Source: an uncultured Collinsella sp. (GTDB taxonomy: Bacteria > Actinomycetota > Coriobacteriia > Coriobacteriales > Coriobacteriaceae). Taken from it: a stretch of DNA of 64,000 nucleotides. This document shows positions 17,412-26,147 of the stretch, piece after piece. Position 1 is the stretch's first letter. Every line of letters begins with the position of its first letter. The translations under genes and the position numbers were made by a program. Where the stretch lies: assembly GCA_900541015.1 (NCBI GenBank), contig UQIB01000003.1:22015-86014 (forward strand), read 5' to 3'. The notes under the pieces are model-generated. The model had not been told where the DNA came from, searched no databases, and saw only the letters and a program-made list of their open reading frames with translations.

Positions 17412-18812
17412 ATGGCTTCTTCTGATGCAACACAACGAGCAGTCCTTGCCGGACTTTCGTGCGGGATCGGCCTTGCCGCTCCCGTGGTTATGTATGCCGC
17501 GACGCTGCCGTTTTCGTCTGTGAACGAGACGGTCGTGGCGGGTGCGGTTCCCTTCGCCGTGGGCGCGGTGGCGGGCGTGGGTATCTATGCCGCCTCGCTG
17601 GGTATTTCCGAGTACCGTGCGCAGCGTGAAGAGCGTCTATTCCAGCCTGATGCCATGGGCGGTGCCGCCAATCTCAATCAGCATCAAAGCGAGTTCAAGA
17701 CCGCCTCGATTCCAGCTCAGCAGCAGGATGCGACTCCTTACGTTGCGGCTTCTGCTTCTCAGGCTCAGGCGGAGCAGTCTACCTCGGCATTCCTTTCCGG
17801 CCTGACTGGTGCGTTCCAGCGCCGTCATGCCGATGATGGTGTCCCTACCATCGCTCGAGCCGCAGATGCTATGGACGAGGACGAGGCTTGGTCCATGATC
17901 GACAGTATGCTCGACGACGATTCGCCGGTGAGCTGCGACCCTGCACACTCGCGCGACGTCTATCAAGTCGCCATCGACGAGCTCACCAACGGCGGGCAGA
18001 CCGGCTCCTTCAATCGCGACGACATCGCCGCCGCGGCACGCGCCGTGTCTGGCTCCCAGGCCGCCCCTGCGGGCAGCACGGCGGCTTTCGTGGCACTCGT
18101 TGCCAACGCGGCAGCCAATAACGCCTACAACGCTACCTCGGCGGACGCGAACGCTTCTGCCGACAATTCGTACGTTGATGAAGCCATGACTGCGGACGAG
18201 GAGGCCGTTGCTGCCCGCCGTGCCGCCGAAAGCTCGCTTTGGGGCGCTCCTGCCCAGCAGCAGGCGGCTGAGGCTGCGCCGTACAATGCAAACCTCGCCA
18301 GCATGCCTATCATCTCCGGTGCCGTGGACATCGATCTCGATGACCTCGATGAGCCTGCAGCCATCACCGCATCGATTGATGCCCAAGATCGCATCGACAC
18401 CGGCGACCTTCCGGACGCCTCGCTCGAGGTTGATGTTCCCATGGCCGATTACTCGGGCCACGAGGACATGTGGGCCGCCGCCACCGCGATTCTGGATGAG
18501 ATTGACGAGCCTGCTCCTGTTGCAGCCCCCGCTCCCGTCGCTGCCCCTCAGCCTGCTGCCCCCGCCTATGTCGGCCGTCACAGTGCTGTTTTCCCCGAGG
18601 ATACTGCCCGTATCTCACGCGAGAGCATCGAGCGGGCCGAGGCTATTGCCGCCGGCATTATGGAAAACCGTCGTCACGAGCGCGTCAATCAGATCCTCGA
18701 GGAAGAGATCGAGCGCCTGCAGTCCTCTACCGCCAAGCGTACGGGCCGTGCCTATCTGAGCGTTATCGAGGGCGGTACCGCCAGCTTCGCGCCGCTCCGC
18801 GCGGAGGCATAA
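17412..18812 (+). CDS. Membrane-anchored acidic Ala-rich protein, unknown function
   Basis: 466 residues, no recognised family. Two hydrophobic helices (about 10-30 and 39-60) place a short N-terminal hairpin in the membrane. The remaining ~400 residues are acidic and Ala/Asp/Glu-rich, mostly disordered-looking, with an Ala-Pro-Val run near 365-385. The C-terminus has a predicted helical, Arg/Glu-rich segment (ISRESIERAEAIAAGIMEN, then a Glu-rich helix to about 450) conserved-looking compared with the variable middle. The ATG at 17412 follows GGGGAGAG. The next gene (VanZ) begins 7 bp after its stop, so they are probably one transcript. Confidence 0.8.
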   Translation: MASSDATQRAVLAGLSCGIGLAAPVVMYAATLPFSSVNETVVAGAVPFAVGAVAGVGIYAASLGISEYRAQREERLFQPDAMGGAANLNQHQSEFKTASIPAQQQDATPYVAASASQAQAEQSTSAFLSGLTGAFQRRHADDGVPTIARAADAMDEDEAWSMIDSMLDDDSPVSCDPAHSRDVYQVAIDELTNGGQTGSFNRDDIAAAARAVSGSQAAPAGSTAAFVALVANAAANNAYNATSADANASADNSYVDEAMTADEEAVAARRAAESSLWGAPAQQQAAEAAPYNANLASMPIISGAVDIDLDDLDEPAAITASIDAQDRIDTGDLPDASLEVDVPMADYSGHEDMWAAATAILDEIDEPAPVAAPAPVAAPQPAAPAYVGRHSAVFPEDTARISRESIERAEAIAAGIMENRRHERVNQILEEEIERLQSSTAKRTGRAYLSVIEGGTASFAPLRAEA

Positions 18813-18819
18813 CTTCTGC

Positions 18820-19269
18820 ATGGTTAAGATCAATCGAAAATGGGCGGTTGTAACCTGCCTGATGGCGCTCTTGATCTGGGGCAATTCGCTGGTTCCCGGC
18901 TCGGGGTCGGGCTCGCTGAGCCTAACGGTCATGGAAGCGGTCCGCGGTTTCCTGCAGGGCGTGGGACTTCCATATGAATGGGTGACCAACTTTGTTGTTC
19001 GCAAGTGCGCGCATTTTACCGAGTATATGGTGCTCGGCATCTTGGCAACGCACGCCTTTGATTTTGAGGGCCGGCGCACCTTTGACGTGCTGCTGCCCAC
19101 GGCGGTGTTCCTGCTGCTGATTCCCTCGATCGACGAGACGATTCAGCTCTTTGTGCCGGGACGCGCCGGCATGATCACCGATGTGATGATCGACTGCTGT
19201 GGAGCGGCAACGGGCGTTGTGCTCCGATATCTCTTACGGTCGCTGATGCGCGCCAAAAAGGCCGCCTAG
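18820..19269 (+). CDS. VanZ family membrane protein
   Basis: 149 residues, VanZ-like fold. About four membrane helices; the conserved RKCAHFTEYMVLG and SIDETIQLFVPGR motifs are clear, followed by DVMIDCCGAATG. VanZ proteins are linked to low-level teicoplanin resistance and more generally to the envelope, but the biochemical role is not known. It is co-directional with the preceding acidic membrane protein. The stop codon lies inside the first arm of the terminator hairpin. Confidence 0.9.
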   Translation: MVKINRKWAVVTCLMALLIWGNSLVPGSGSGSLSLTVMEAVRGFLQGVGLPYEWVTNFVVRKCAHFTEYMVLGILATHAFDFEGRRTFDVLLPTAVFLLLIPSIDETIQLFVPGRAGMITDVMIDCCGAATGVVLRYLLRSLMRAKKAA

Positions 19270-19303
19270 GACGTATTGTTTGGTCCTAGGCGGCCTTTTT
19301 TAT
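19261..19303. terminator. Bidirectional terminator overlapping the VanZ stop
   Basis: GCCGCCTAGGAC and GTCCTAGGCGGC form a perfect 12-bp stem with T-runs on both strands; it also serves the convergent ROK kinase gene. Confidence 0.9.
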
Positions 19304-19383
19304 TTGAGGGCTTATATGAGGCGTGGTGGCGTCGTTCCATTGGTCGGATTTGCCGGGCGCGCCACGCCCTGTGGGTGCGTCTG

Positions 19384-20274
19384 CTACTGAAGCGCCTGTG
19401 CGCCCAGGGCCAGGCAGCCCATAATGCCCTGCTTGCCCTCGAGGCTGTTGTTGACGATGTAGTTATCGATGTCGTTGACCTCGGGCGTGACGATATAGCC
19501 GTTGAGCATCTCGGCACACTTTTTGCGTGCGAGCGGCACGATGGGGGTGTGGTCGGCCACACCGCCGCCGATGATGATCTTTTGCGGTGCGTAGCACAGC
19601 GTGTAGGTCATGAGCGCCTGTGCCAGATAACCGGCGAGCAGATCCATGGCCTCCGGGTCATCGGCCATGTCTCCGGCGCTCTTGCCATCCCAGCGCTTTT
19701 TAACGCCGGGGCCGGCGATGAGACCCTCGAGGCAGTTGTCATGGAAGGGGCAAGCGCTATGCTCGCCGATGGTGTCGCGCGGGTCGCGCGTGACCAGGAT
19801 GTGGCCGGCCTCGGGATGCATCATGCCGTGCACGAGCTTACCGCTCGAGAGCACGCCGGCGCCTACGCCGGTGCCGATGGTCAGATACACAACGTCAGTG
19901 AGGCCCTGGGCGCAACCAAAGGTGACTTCGCCCAAGCAGGCAACGTTGACGTCGGTGTCGTAGCCGCAGGGAATATTGAGCTCGTTTTGGATGGTGCCCA
20001 GCAGGTCGAAGTAGCGCCATGCCGTTTTGGGCGTCTCCAGGATCTTGCCGTATTGGGGCGAGGCAGGGTTGACTGCGGTGGGGCCAAAGGCGCCGATGCC
20101 CAGTGCGGCGATGCCCTTGTCGGCAAACCATGCGTTGACGGCCTCAACGGTCTCCTGCGGGGTCGTGGTCGCGATCTGCTCACGCTCCAGGACCGTACCG
20201 TCTGCATAGCCCGTGGCGCAGACCATCTTGGTGCCACCGGCCTCGAGCGCTCCGATAAGCTGCTGCTCTGCCAT
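19384..20274 (-). CDS. ROK family fructokinase
   Basis: 296 residues. This ROK-fold sugar kinase most resembles ScrK-type fructokinases (ATP + fructose to fructose 6-phosphate). The N-terminal phosphate loop is GALEAGGTKMVCA, the DxGxG-type segment is TIGTGVGAGVL, and the zinc-site region is HSACPFHDNCLEGLIAGPG, with the catalytic Asp in CGYDTDVNVACLGE. The ATG at 20274 has AGAGAGGA upstream. It is a stand-alone gene; no sucrose or fructose transport gene lies beside it. Glucokinase or mannokinase activity cannot be excluded. Confidence 0.9.
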   Translation of the reverse strand: MAEQQLIGALEAGGTKMVCATGYADGTVLEREQIATTTPQETVEAVNAWFADKGIAALGIGAFGPTAVNPASPQYGKILETPKTAWRYFDLLGTIQNELNIPCGYDTDVNVACLGEVTFGCAQGLTDVVYLTIGTGVGAGVLSSGKLVHGMMHPEAGHILVTRDPRDTIGEHSACPFHDNCLEGLIAGPGVKKRWDGKSAGDMADDPEAMDLLAGYLAQALMTYTLCYAPQKIIIGGGVADHTPIVPLARKKCAEMLNGYIVTPEVNDIDNYIVNNSLEGKQGIMGCLALGAQALQ

Positions 20275-20350
20275 AGTATTCCTCTCTCTGGGACGAGTTG
20301 CTCCGTGACTAAAGTATAGAGCTCTAAACCATTTAAGAAAGCGCTATAGA

Positions 20351-20392
20351 AAGAAGCCTCGCAACGCGGCGGGCGGTGCGGGGCTTCTTTGG
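20351..20392 (-). terminator. Aminotransferase terminator
   Basis: AAGAAGCC... and GGGGCTTCTTT arms form a GC-rich hairpin; on the minus strand it is followed by TTTCT after the stop at 20416. Confidence 0.75.
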
Positions 20393-20415
20393 TTGCATTA
20401 GTTGCCGGGCCGTCC

Positions 20416-21597
20416 TTACCCGCGCGGCTTGATTTTATCACGTAGCGACTTGAGGTTCTCCAGCGCCGCGTTCAGCGTCTCGTCTCGCTTGGCAAAGTGG
20501 AAGCGAATCAGATGATTGACGGGCTCGCGGAAGAAGCTCGAGCCGGGTACGGCGCCCACGCCCACCTTGGACGCGAGGTCCTCGCAAAAGTCGAGGTCGC
20601 TGTCATAACCAAACTCGGAGATATCCATCATGACGTAGTAGGCGCCCTGCGGTACGTTATGCTCAAGTCCGATGCTATCGAGTCCCTTGCAGAACAGATC
20701 GCGCTTAGCGGTGTAGAGGTCGAGCACCTCCTCGTAATAGCTGTCGTCGAAGTTGAGGGCGGTGACGACGGCTTCCTGCAGGGGAGCGGCGGCACCCACG
20801 GTGAGGAAGTCGTGGACCTTCTTGATGCGCTCGGTGATCTGGGCCGGGGCGATGGTGTAACCCAGGCGCCAGCCGGTGACGGAGTAGGTCTTGGACAGCG
20901 AGCTGCAGCTGATGGTGCGCTCGAACATGCCAGGCAGCGTGGCCATGTAGACGTGCTCGTGGGGCGCATAGACGATATGCTCGTATACCTCGTCGGTGAT
21001 GCAGTAGGCGTCGTACTTTTTGCACAGGTCGGCGATAAAGGTGAGCTCCTCGCGGGTAAAGACCTTGCCGCAGGGGTTGGACGGGTTGCACAGGACGATC
21101 GCCTTGGGATCGTTGTCGCGGAAGGCCGCCTCGAGGACCTCACGGTCGAAGTCAAAGGTGGGCGGGTTGAGCGGCACGTAGATGGGCTCCGCTCCCGAAA
21201 GGATCGTGTCGGCGCCGTAGTTCTCGTAGAACGGCGAGAAGATGACGACCTTGTCGCCGGGGTTTGTGACCGTCATCATGGCGGCCATCATGGCCTCGGT
21301 GGAGCCGCAGGTGACCACGATGTTCTCGTTGGGGTTGATCGATATGCCCATAAAGTGCTCCTGCTTGGCGGCAAGCGCCTCGCGCATGGCCTGGGAGCCC
21401 CAGGTGATGGAGTACTGGTGGTAGAGCGGCTTGGGGTCGGTGGCGATGGCACTCAGGCTGTTGAGCAGCTGCGCCGGGGGATCGAAGTCGGGGAAGCCCT
21501 GCGAGAGGTTGACAGCACCGTACTTATTGGAGATGCGCGTCATGCGGCGGATGACCGAATCGGTAAACGTTGCCGTACGGTTGGAGAGTTCTTTCAT
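20416..21597 (-). CDS. Class I/II PLP-dependent aminotransferase
   Basis: 393 residues, fold-type I aminotransferase. The PLP lysine is K236 in SSLSKTYSVTGWRLGY, with NPSNPCGKVF and DEVYEHIVY also clear and a C-terminal Arg in HLIRFHFAK for substrate carboxylate. It is closest in character to the aspartate/kynurenine/methionine aminotransferase group; the amino acid used cannot be decided. The ATG at 21597 (MKELSNR) follows AAAGGAC, preferred over the upstream frame. Confidence 0.9.
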   Translation of the reverse strand: MKELSNRTATFTDSVIRRMTRISNKYGAVNLSQGFPDFDPPAQLLNSLSAIATDPKPLYHQYSITWGSQAMREALAAKQEHFMGISINPNENIVVTCGSTEAMMAAMMTVTNPGDKVVIFSPFYENYGADTILSGAEPIYVPLNPPTFDFDREVLEAAFRDNDPKAIVLCNPSNPCGKVFTREELTFIADLCKKYDAYCITDEVYEHIVYAPHEHVYMATLPGMFERTISCSSLSKTYSVTGWRLGYTIAPAQITERIKKVHDFLTVGAAAPLQEAVVTALNFDDSYYEEVLDLYTAKRDLFCKGLDSIGLEHNVPQGAYYVMMDISEFGYDSDLDFCEDLASKVGVGAVPGSSFFREPVNHLIRFHFAKRDETLNAALENLKSLRDKIKPRG

Positions 21598-21707
21598 GCT
21601 TGTCCTTTCGAGCATTTGCAGTGGGGCAAGTTTACTCCTATGAAACCGGTGGGATTTGCTCGAAATGGTCTCGAAAAACTCTTTTCAAAATTCTTGAAAA
21701 TTGGGGC

Positions 21708-21736
21708 TTGCATCGCGTGGCGTTCCTTGCAATAAT
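21708..21736 (+). promoter_or_regulatory. Promoter of the tRNA-His/Lys/Lys cluster
   Basis: TTGCAT (21708-21713), 17-bp spacer, AATAAT (21731-21736), 27 bp before tRNA-His. Confidence 0.65.
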
Positions 21737-21762
21737 AGTCGAGCGCGAAGCGCACAGGACAC

Positions 21763-21840
21763 GGTGGGTGTAGCTCAGTTGGCTAGAGCGACGGGTTGTG
21801 GTCCCGTAGGTCGAGGGTTCGAGTCCCTTTACCCACCCCA
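21763..21840 (+). tRNA. tRNA-His (anticodon GTG)
   Basis: The acceptor GTGGGTG pairs with TACCCAC; the extra G at 21763 faces discriminator C, the tRNA-His identity feature. The anticodon loop TTGTGGT sits between ACGGG and CCCGT. CCA is encoded (21838-21840). Confidence 0.96.
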
Positions 21841-21862
21841 GTTCTTGCTTCGTGTTGATATC

Positions 21863-21938
21863 GGGTCGTTAGCTCAGTTGGTAGAGCAGGGGACTCTTAA
21901 TCCCAAGGTCCAGGGTTCGACCCCCTGACGGCCCACCA
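21863..21938 (+). tRNA. tRNA-Lys (anticodon CTT), copy 1
   Basis: The acceptor GGGTCGT pairs with ACGGCCC, the anticodon loop is CTCTTAA, the T arm is intact and CCA is encoded. Confidence 0.96.
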
Positions 21939-21949
21939 CACGATATCTC

Positions 21950-21980
21950 CTCTAAAGTCCGCCACAACGGACTTTAGCTT
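21950..21980 (+). repeat. Hairpin between the two tRNA-Lys genes
   Basis: TAAAGTCCG-CCACAA-CGGACTTTA forms a perfect hairpin. It has no T-run, so it is more likely a processing or attenuation structure than a terminator. Confidence 0.6.
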
Positions 21981-21981
21981 T

Positions 21982-22057
21982 GGGTCGTTAGCTCAGTTGG
22001 TAGAGCAGGGGACTCTTAATCCCAAGGTCCAGGGTTCGACCCCCTGACGGCCCACCA
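21982..22057 (+). tRNA. tRNA-Lys (anticodon CTT), copy 2
   Basis: Identical to copy 1 across the whole tRNA; CCA is encoded. Confidence 0.96.
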
Positions 22058-22311
22058 AAGCATGTTAAAGCGACTGGCTTAGGCTGGTCGCTTTTTTGTT
22101 ACCCCGGCATGGGGTCGAACCCGTCGGGGCGCGGAGCTGAGGAAATGCGTAAGCATTTACCAGCGTAGCGCGCAAGGCGCCTTGGCGCCGCAGCGGCCGT
22201 CTGCGCAGCAGGCTGACCCCCTGACGGCCCACCCAAAAGCATGTTAAGACGGTCAATTTCGGTTGGCCGTCTTTTTTATTAACCTCGCATGGGGCCGAAC
22301 CCGTAAGGGCA
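22038..22311 (+). repeat. Duplicated tRNA-Lys 3' end plus terminator module
   Basis: The last 19 nt of tRNA-Lys (GACCCCCTGACGGCCCACC) at 22038 recur at 22215. Both copies are followed by an AAAGCATGTTAA stretch, a hairpin with a T-run (22070-22098; 22248-22277) and a CGAACCCGT segment (about 22101 and 22281). The unit offset is near 177-180 bp; 85 bp between the copies is unrelated. It could be an attachment-site footprint of an excised or decayed element, or a tandem duplication. Confidence 0.7.
22070..22098 (+). terminator. Terminator after tRNA-Lys copy 2
   Basis: GCGAC...GTCGC stem followed by TTTTTT. Confidence 0.8.
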
Positions 22312-22319
22312 CAGACGCT

Positions 22320-23180
22320 TTACAAGTCGAGCCTGCCCTGGGGATCGGTGAAACCGTCAGTACCCTCCTTGAGTTTCTTCTCGTCTGCCTTCACGCGACG
22401 CTCGAGCTTTTTTGTATCCTCGGCAGGCGGTAGGTTCTCGGGGACAATTCCGCGGTCGATGAGGCTGCCTCGCACGCTCGTGTTGTTCTCGACGTGTTCT
22501 TGTTTGATCTGGTCCAGACCGTACAAGTCGTGTTCCTCGGCGTTGAAGGCCGTCATCGAGTTCGTGAGGTCCTTTGCTTTGATGAGAACATCGGCTAGCT
22601 TGTCCGCCAATGCAGCACTCTTGGGCACACCAAGCTGCCGCTTCATGTCCGCCGTGCTTCTGCCGCCGAATAACGCCTCATCGCCCTTCGACTTGATGAT
22701 CGCGAATCCTTTGGAGTCCACGCCTCGTTTGAACGCAATGCCCGAGAGCTGTTTCTCTGAATCGGATAGCGAGTGGCGCGCCTGCAAGCGCTGAATCTCT
22801 GCGAAGCGCTGCTCTATGAGCTCCTGACGGCGTGTCTGCACGGCGAAGTACGCCTGTGCGAGTGCGATTTCGGGCTTGTTTGGGTCTCCGTTTTGGGCGA
22901 TTAAATAGCATGCGTAGCGCGTCAGCTTGTAGTCTTTTACGGCTCGTTTGGCGATGCCGGCATCTACCATTTTGCTGGCCTCAGCAAAATGGGCGGCAAC
23001 AGGCATTTTATTGGTGTCACACGATGCCATGGATCTCTTAACTGCAGTCTCAAAATTACGCCATTGGGTGTATCCGAGGGGTTCCATTAAATCGCGTGCG
23101 AGCCAATACTCAACGCCGTCTTCTACATGGGCGTAGCTGTCAAGTTCGACACGCCATTTCTCGATATCCCTGCTGTCCAT
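22320..23180 (-). CDS. dinD: DinD-like DNA-damage-inducible protein D
   Basis: 286 residues. It resembles E. coli DinD (274 aa), a LexA-regulated protein reported to affect RecA filaments, and shares an N-terminal BRO-N-like fold ([26 protein letters not shown]). DinD homologues are common on mobile elements. The C-terminus is a charged Lys/Glu tail. The start at 23180 has AAGGAAG upstream. No clear LexA box was found. Its position right beside the duplicated tRNA-Lys end suggests a horizontally acquired gene. Confidence 0.85.
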   Translation of the reverse strand: MDSRDIEKWRVELDSYAHVEDGVEYWLARDLMEPLGYTQWRNFETAVKRSMASCDTNKMPVAAHFAEASKMVDAGIAKRAVKDYKLTRYACYLIAQNGDPNKPEIALAQAYFAVQTRRQELIEQRFAEIQRLQARHSLSDSEKQLSGIAFKRGVDSKGFAIIKSKGDEALFGGRSTADMKRQLGVPKSAALADKLADVLIKAKDLTNSMTAFNAEEHDLYGLDQIKQEHVENNTSVRGSLIDRGIVPENLPPAEDTKKLERRVKADEKKLKEGTDGFTDPQGRLDL

Positions 23181-23341
23181 ATCTCTTCCTTTCTGTTCGT
23201 TTGTCTACGTGGACTATGTCGACTCCGTATTCAGAATGAGTATATTTGCCCGCGCGGACACGAATGGGCCCTGTGTCGCTTTGAGCTCACGGGACCCATT
23301 AATATCGAGAAGTTGTGTTCTGCTCTGGAGGGGTGCTCGGC

Positions 23342-24868
23342 TTAGTCCGCTCGATAGTGCGAACCCAGGCTTTCGGTCCGCTTGCGCATGGCTTTGACCA
23401 TTTCCTGTGCTAGTTGAATCTGCGATTGCAGGCGGGCGAGGGCAGCGATTTCGCTGTCGTTGGCATGTGGCTTATTTAGAGCCGTGGCTTCGTCTTGCAG
23501 GCTTTCAAGCTGTTGCAGGGCCTCGGATAGGCCTGTTTCGGCCCTGTTGATCATGCAATAGGTGCTCATCGTGTGCCTAAGGCTGTGTGTCAGGCGTTCG
23601 GCATCTGTTGTGGCAATGCCGTACTGGGGGAGGGTGATATCCGCCTTCAGGGCTGCCTCAGGCTCCTTCTGCGCTGCAAGGGCTGCCGATGCGCCCGCGA
23701 TGCGCCCGAACACGATGCCGTTGGCACTTGATAAGCCACCAATGCGGTCGGCGCCGTGCATGCCGCCTGTCGCCTCGCCGCAAGCGTAGAGGCCCTCAAC
23801 GCCCGTGTGCGCGGTCTTATCGATCTTGATGCCGCCGTTAGCGGCGTGGGCATACATCGCAACGCGCATCTCGTCAGTCGGGGCGATGCCGTGCTCGTCT
23901 TGCAGCCAGGTGGCAAAGGTCTGCACAAACTCTGGGACATCCTCGCGGGGGAAGTCGTAGTGGAGTGCCAGGCCTTCGGCACCTGCCTGATCGATGGCAA
24001 GATCGATAGCGCGGGAGGCCAAGCGTGACGTGAAGGGACCATATCCAGAGCGCTGCTCGAGCAGGTCGTCCAGCTTGTCGTCGGCAATATCTACCGGCTG
24101 GTCTACATGTACGTAACGCCAGGTCTTCTCGTTGAAGACAAGGTTGCGCTTAGGTTCAATGAAGCCGGGCATCATCTGCATGAACTCTATATTAGTAAGC
24201 GATGCGCCGTGCGCCAGCGCGATGGCCTGCGAGGAGCTGAGCACATCAGCCGACGTAAGGCTGCGCTCGAACAGGCCGCCTGTGCCACCGGCTGCGATGA
24301 TCGTGGCCTTGGCAGCAAAGGGCACGATTCGATCTTTGGTAAGGTCGTAGAGAACGGACCCGGTTATTCTGCCGTTCGTGTCCTCAACAAGGTCGATAAG
24401 CTCATGGCGGGGGAGCAGGCGAATGCCGAGCGACTCGATCCGGGTCGTCAGAGCGTCCTCAAGGGGCTTGCGGGTGAGGCCGCGCCACATGCGCGTCTTG
24501 TGGTCAAAGCAGGGGATAAATTGCTTTTGCTGAGCACTCTCGGCGCTTTGCGGACGCTGGAGCTCAACGCCCAGGTCTTGCTCGAGCCAGTCAATCGCTT
24601 GGGGAATGCCGTGGACGAACGTTTGGACGAGTTCGGGGTCGGCAACGCCGCCGCCGACGGTCTGGATGGTGTCGATGAGTTCCTGCTCGTCGTCTTCGTC
24701 GACGGGACCGATGAGGCCGAGGCCCCAGGTACCCGGGAAGAAGCTCGATCCACTCATGGTCTTGCCGGCGCTTGCCACAGTGACGGTTGCACCCGTGCGT
24801 GCCGCTTCGATGGCGGCGCAAAGGCCCGCAATGCCAGCTCCAATTACCAGTACATCAGTCGATTCCAT
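23342..24868 (-). CDS. FAD-dependent oxidoreductase, fumarate reductase/L-aspartate oxidase family
   Basis: 508 residues. The N-terminal FAD-binding motif is VIGAGIAGLCAAIEAARTG. The late ribose/FAD motif TGVEGLYACGEATGGMHGADRIGG is typical of flavoprotein subunits of fumarate reductase, succinate dehydrogenase and NadB. The C-terminal helical domain is shorter than in SdhA. No Fe-S or membrane subunit lies next to it, and no nadA or nadC, so an L-aspartate oxidase role is not supported by context. It is more likely a soluble fumarate-reductase-like or other 2-enoate reductase. The ATG at 24868 (MESTDVL) has GAAAGGA upstream. Confidence 0.8.
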   Translation of the reverse strand: MESTDVLVIGAGIAGLCAAIEAARTGATVTVASAGKTMSGSSFFPGTWGLGLIGPVDEDDEQELIDTIQTVGGGVADPELVQTFVHGIPQAIDWLEQDLGVELQRPQSAESAQQKQFIPCFDHKTRMWRGLTRKPLEDALTTRIESLGIRLLPRHELIDLVEDTNGRITGSVLYDLTKDRIVPFAAKATIIAAGGTGGLFERSLTSADVLSSSQAIALAHGASLTNIEFMQMMPGFIEPKRNLVFNEKTWRYVHVDQPVDIADDKLDDLLEQRSGYGPFTSRLASRAIDLAIDQAGAEGLALHYDFPREDVPEFVQTFATWLQDEHGIAPTDEMRVAMYAHAANGGIKIDKTAHTGVEGLYACGEATGGMHGADRIGGLSSANGIVFGRIAGASAALAAQKEPEAALKADITLPQYGIATTDAERLTHSLRHTMSTYCMINRAETGLSEALQQLESLQDEATALNKPHANDSEIAALARLQSQIQLAQEMVKAMRKRTESLGSHYRAD

Positions 24869-25054
24869 CGGATTCCTTTCTCGTCCGGCGCATTGTCGCA
24901 CGGGTGATCGGCAATGGGGCCGCAAAGACCCGGCAAATCGGTAAAGGGCAAATATGGCAGGTGGGTGTCATGGACGCTCTGACGCTCCATCTCATCACAT
25001 CTTGTATTTCGCCCCAACTGATATATCGGCATTAGCTACCCTGCGACAGCGCAA

Positions 25055-25092
25055 ACAAAAAGAGCCGCTACCCGGGTGGGTAGCGGCTCCAA
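25055..25092 (-). terminator. Terminator of the NifU-like/GGGtGRT operon
   Basis: On the minus strand, GAGCCGCTACCC-ACCC-GGGTAGCGGCTC is followed by TTTTTGTTT. Confidence 0.9.
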
Positions 25093-25124
25093 AGCTCAAC
25101 TATATGAGCATCGCGCGGGCGCGA

Positions 25125-26129
25125 TTAGGCCTTGAGGGCCTCCTCGACGGCGACAGCGCAGGCGACGGTGGCACCGACCATGGGGTTGTTGCCCATGCCG
25201 ATGAGACCCATCATGTCGACGTGCGCAGGCACGGAGGAAGAACCGGCGAACTGGGCGTCGGAGTGCATGCGGCCCATGGTGTCGGTCATGCCGTAAGAGG
25301 CAGGGCCGGCGCCCATGTTGTCCGGGTGCAGGGTACGGCCAGTGCCGCCACCAGAAGCGACAGAGAAGTACTTCTTGCCAGCCTCGAGGCGCTCCTTCTT
25401 GTAGGTGCCAGCGACGGGGTGCTGGAAGCGCGTGGGGTTGGTGGAGTTACCGGTGATCGAGATGTCGACGTTCTCGTGCCACATGATGGCAACGCCCTCG
25501 CGGACGTCGTCGGCGCCGTAGCAGTTGACGGCGGCGCGGGGACCATCGGAGTAGGGGATGGTCTCGACGACCTTGAGCTCGCCCGTGAAGTAGTCGAACT
25601 GGGTCTTCACGTAGGTGAAGCCGTTGATGCGGGCGATGATCTGAGCAGCGTCCTTGCCCAGACCGTTGAGGATGACGCGCAGCGGCTTCTTGCGAGCCTT
25701 GTTGGCGTTCAGAGCCAGGCCGATAGCGCCCTCAGCGGCAGCGAAGGACTCGTGACCGGCCAGGAAGGCGAAGCACTCGGTGTCGTCGGAGAGCAGCATA
25801 GCGCCCAGGTTGCCGTGGCCCAGACCGACCTTGCGGTCCTCGGCGACGGAGCCGGGAACGGTGAAGGCCTGGATGCCCTCGCCGATGATGGCGGCAGCCT
25901 CAGAAGCGGACTTGGCGCCACGCTTGACAGCGAGAGCGCAACCGAGGGTGTAGGCCCACTCGGCGTTCTGGAAGGCGATGGACTGGGTGTTGTTGACGAT
26001 CTCACGCGGGTTGAAGCCCTTGTCGGTGCAGATCTGCAGAGCTTCCTCGAGGGAGGCGATACCGTTGTCGGCGAGGCACTTGTTGATCTTGTCAGCGCGG
26101 CGCTCGTAACCTTCGAACGTAACAGTCAT
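25125..26129 (-). CDS. GGGtGRT family protein
   Basis: 334 residues, named for the GGGTGRT motif (ASGGGTGRTLHPDN near residue 270). The family is conserved in anaerobes and its activity is not established. Features are a Gly/Ala-rich LGHGNLGAMLLSDD, FLAGHESFAAAEGAIG, and a C-terminal glycine-rich DMMGLIGMGNNPMVG. The gene begins 18 bp after the NifU-like gene with a strong GGGAGGG site; the two are the only genes of the operon, so a joint role in Fe-S or sulfur chemistry is inferred. Confidence 0.88.
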   Translation of the reverse strand: MTVTFEGYERRADKINKCLADNGIASLEEALQICTDKGFNPREIVNNTQSIAFQNAEWAYTLGCALAVKRGAKSASEAAAIIGEGIQAFTVPGSVAEDRKVGLGHGNLGAMLLSDDTECFAFLAGHESFAAAEGAIGLALNANKARKKPLRVILNGLGKDAAQIIARINGFTYVKTQFDYFTGELKVVETIPYSDGPRAAVNCYGADDVREGVAIMWHENVDISITGNSTNPTRFQHPVAGTYKKERLEAGKKYFSVASGGGTGRTLHPDNMGAGPASYGMTDTMGRMHSDAQFAGSSSVPAHVDMMGLIGMGNNPMVGATVACAVAVEEALKA

Positions 26130-26147
26130 AGTTATTTCCCTCCCTTT

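Noticed and set aside
22099..22214. A third functional tRNA in the spacer after tRNA-Lys copy 2
   Set aside because: Only the 3' end sequence is present; no D arm, anticodon arm or 5' acceptor strand can be found.
23181..23260. LexA box upstream of dinD
   Set aside because: AACGAAC/GTTCG fragments occur but no complete palindromic box could be assembled.
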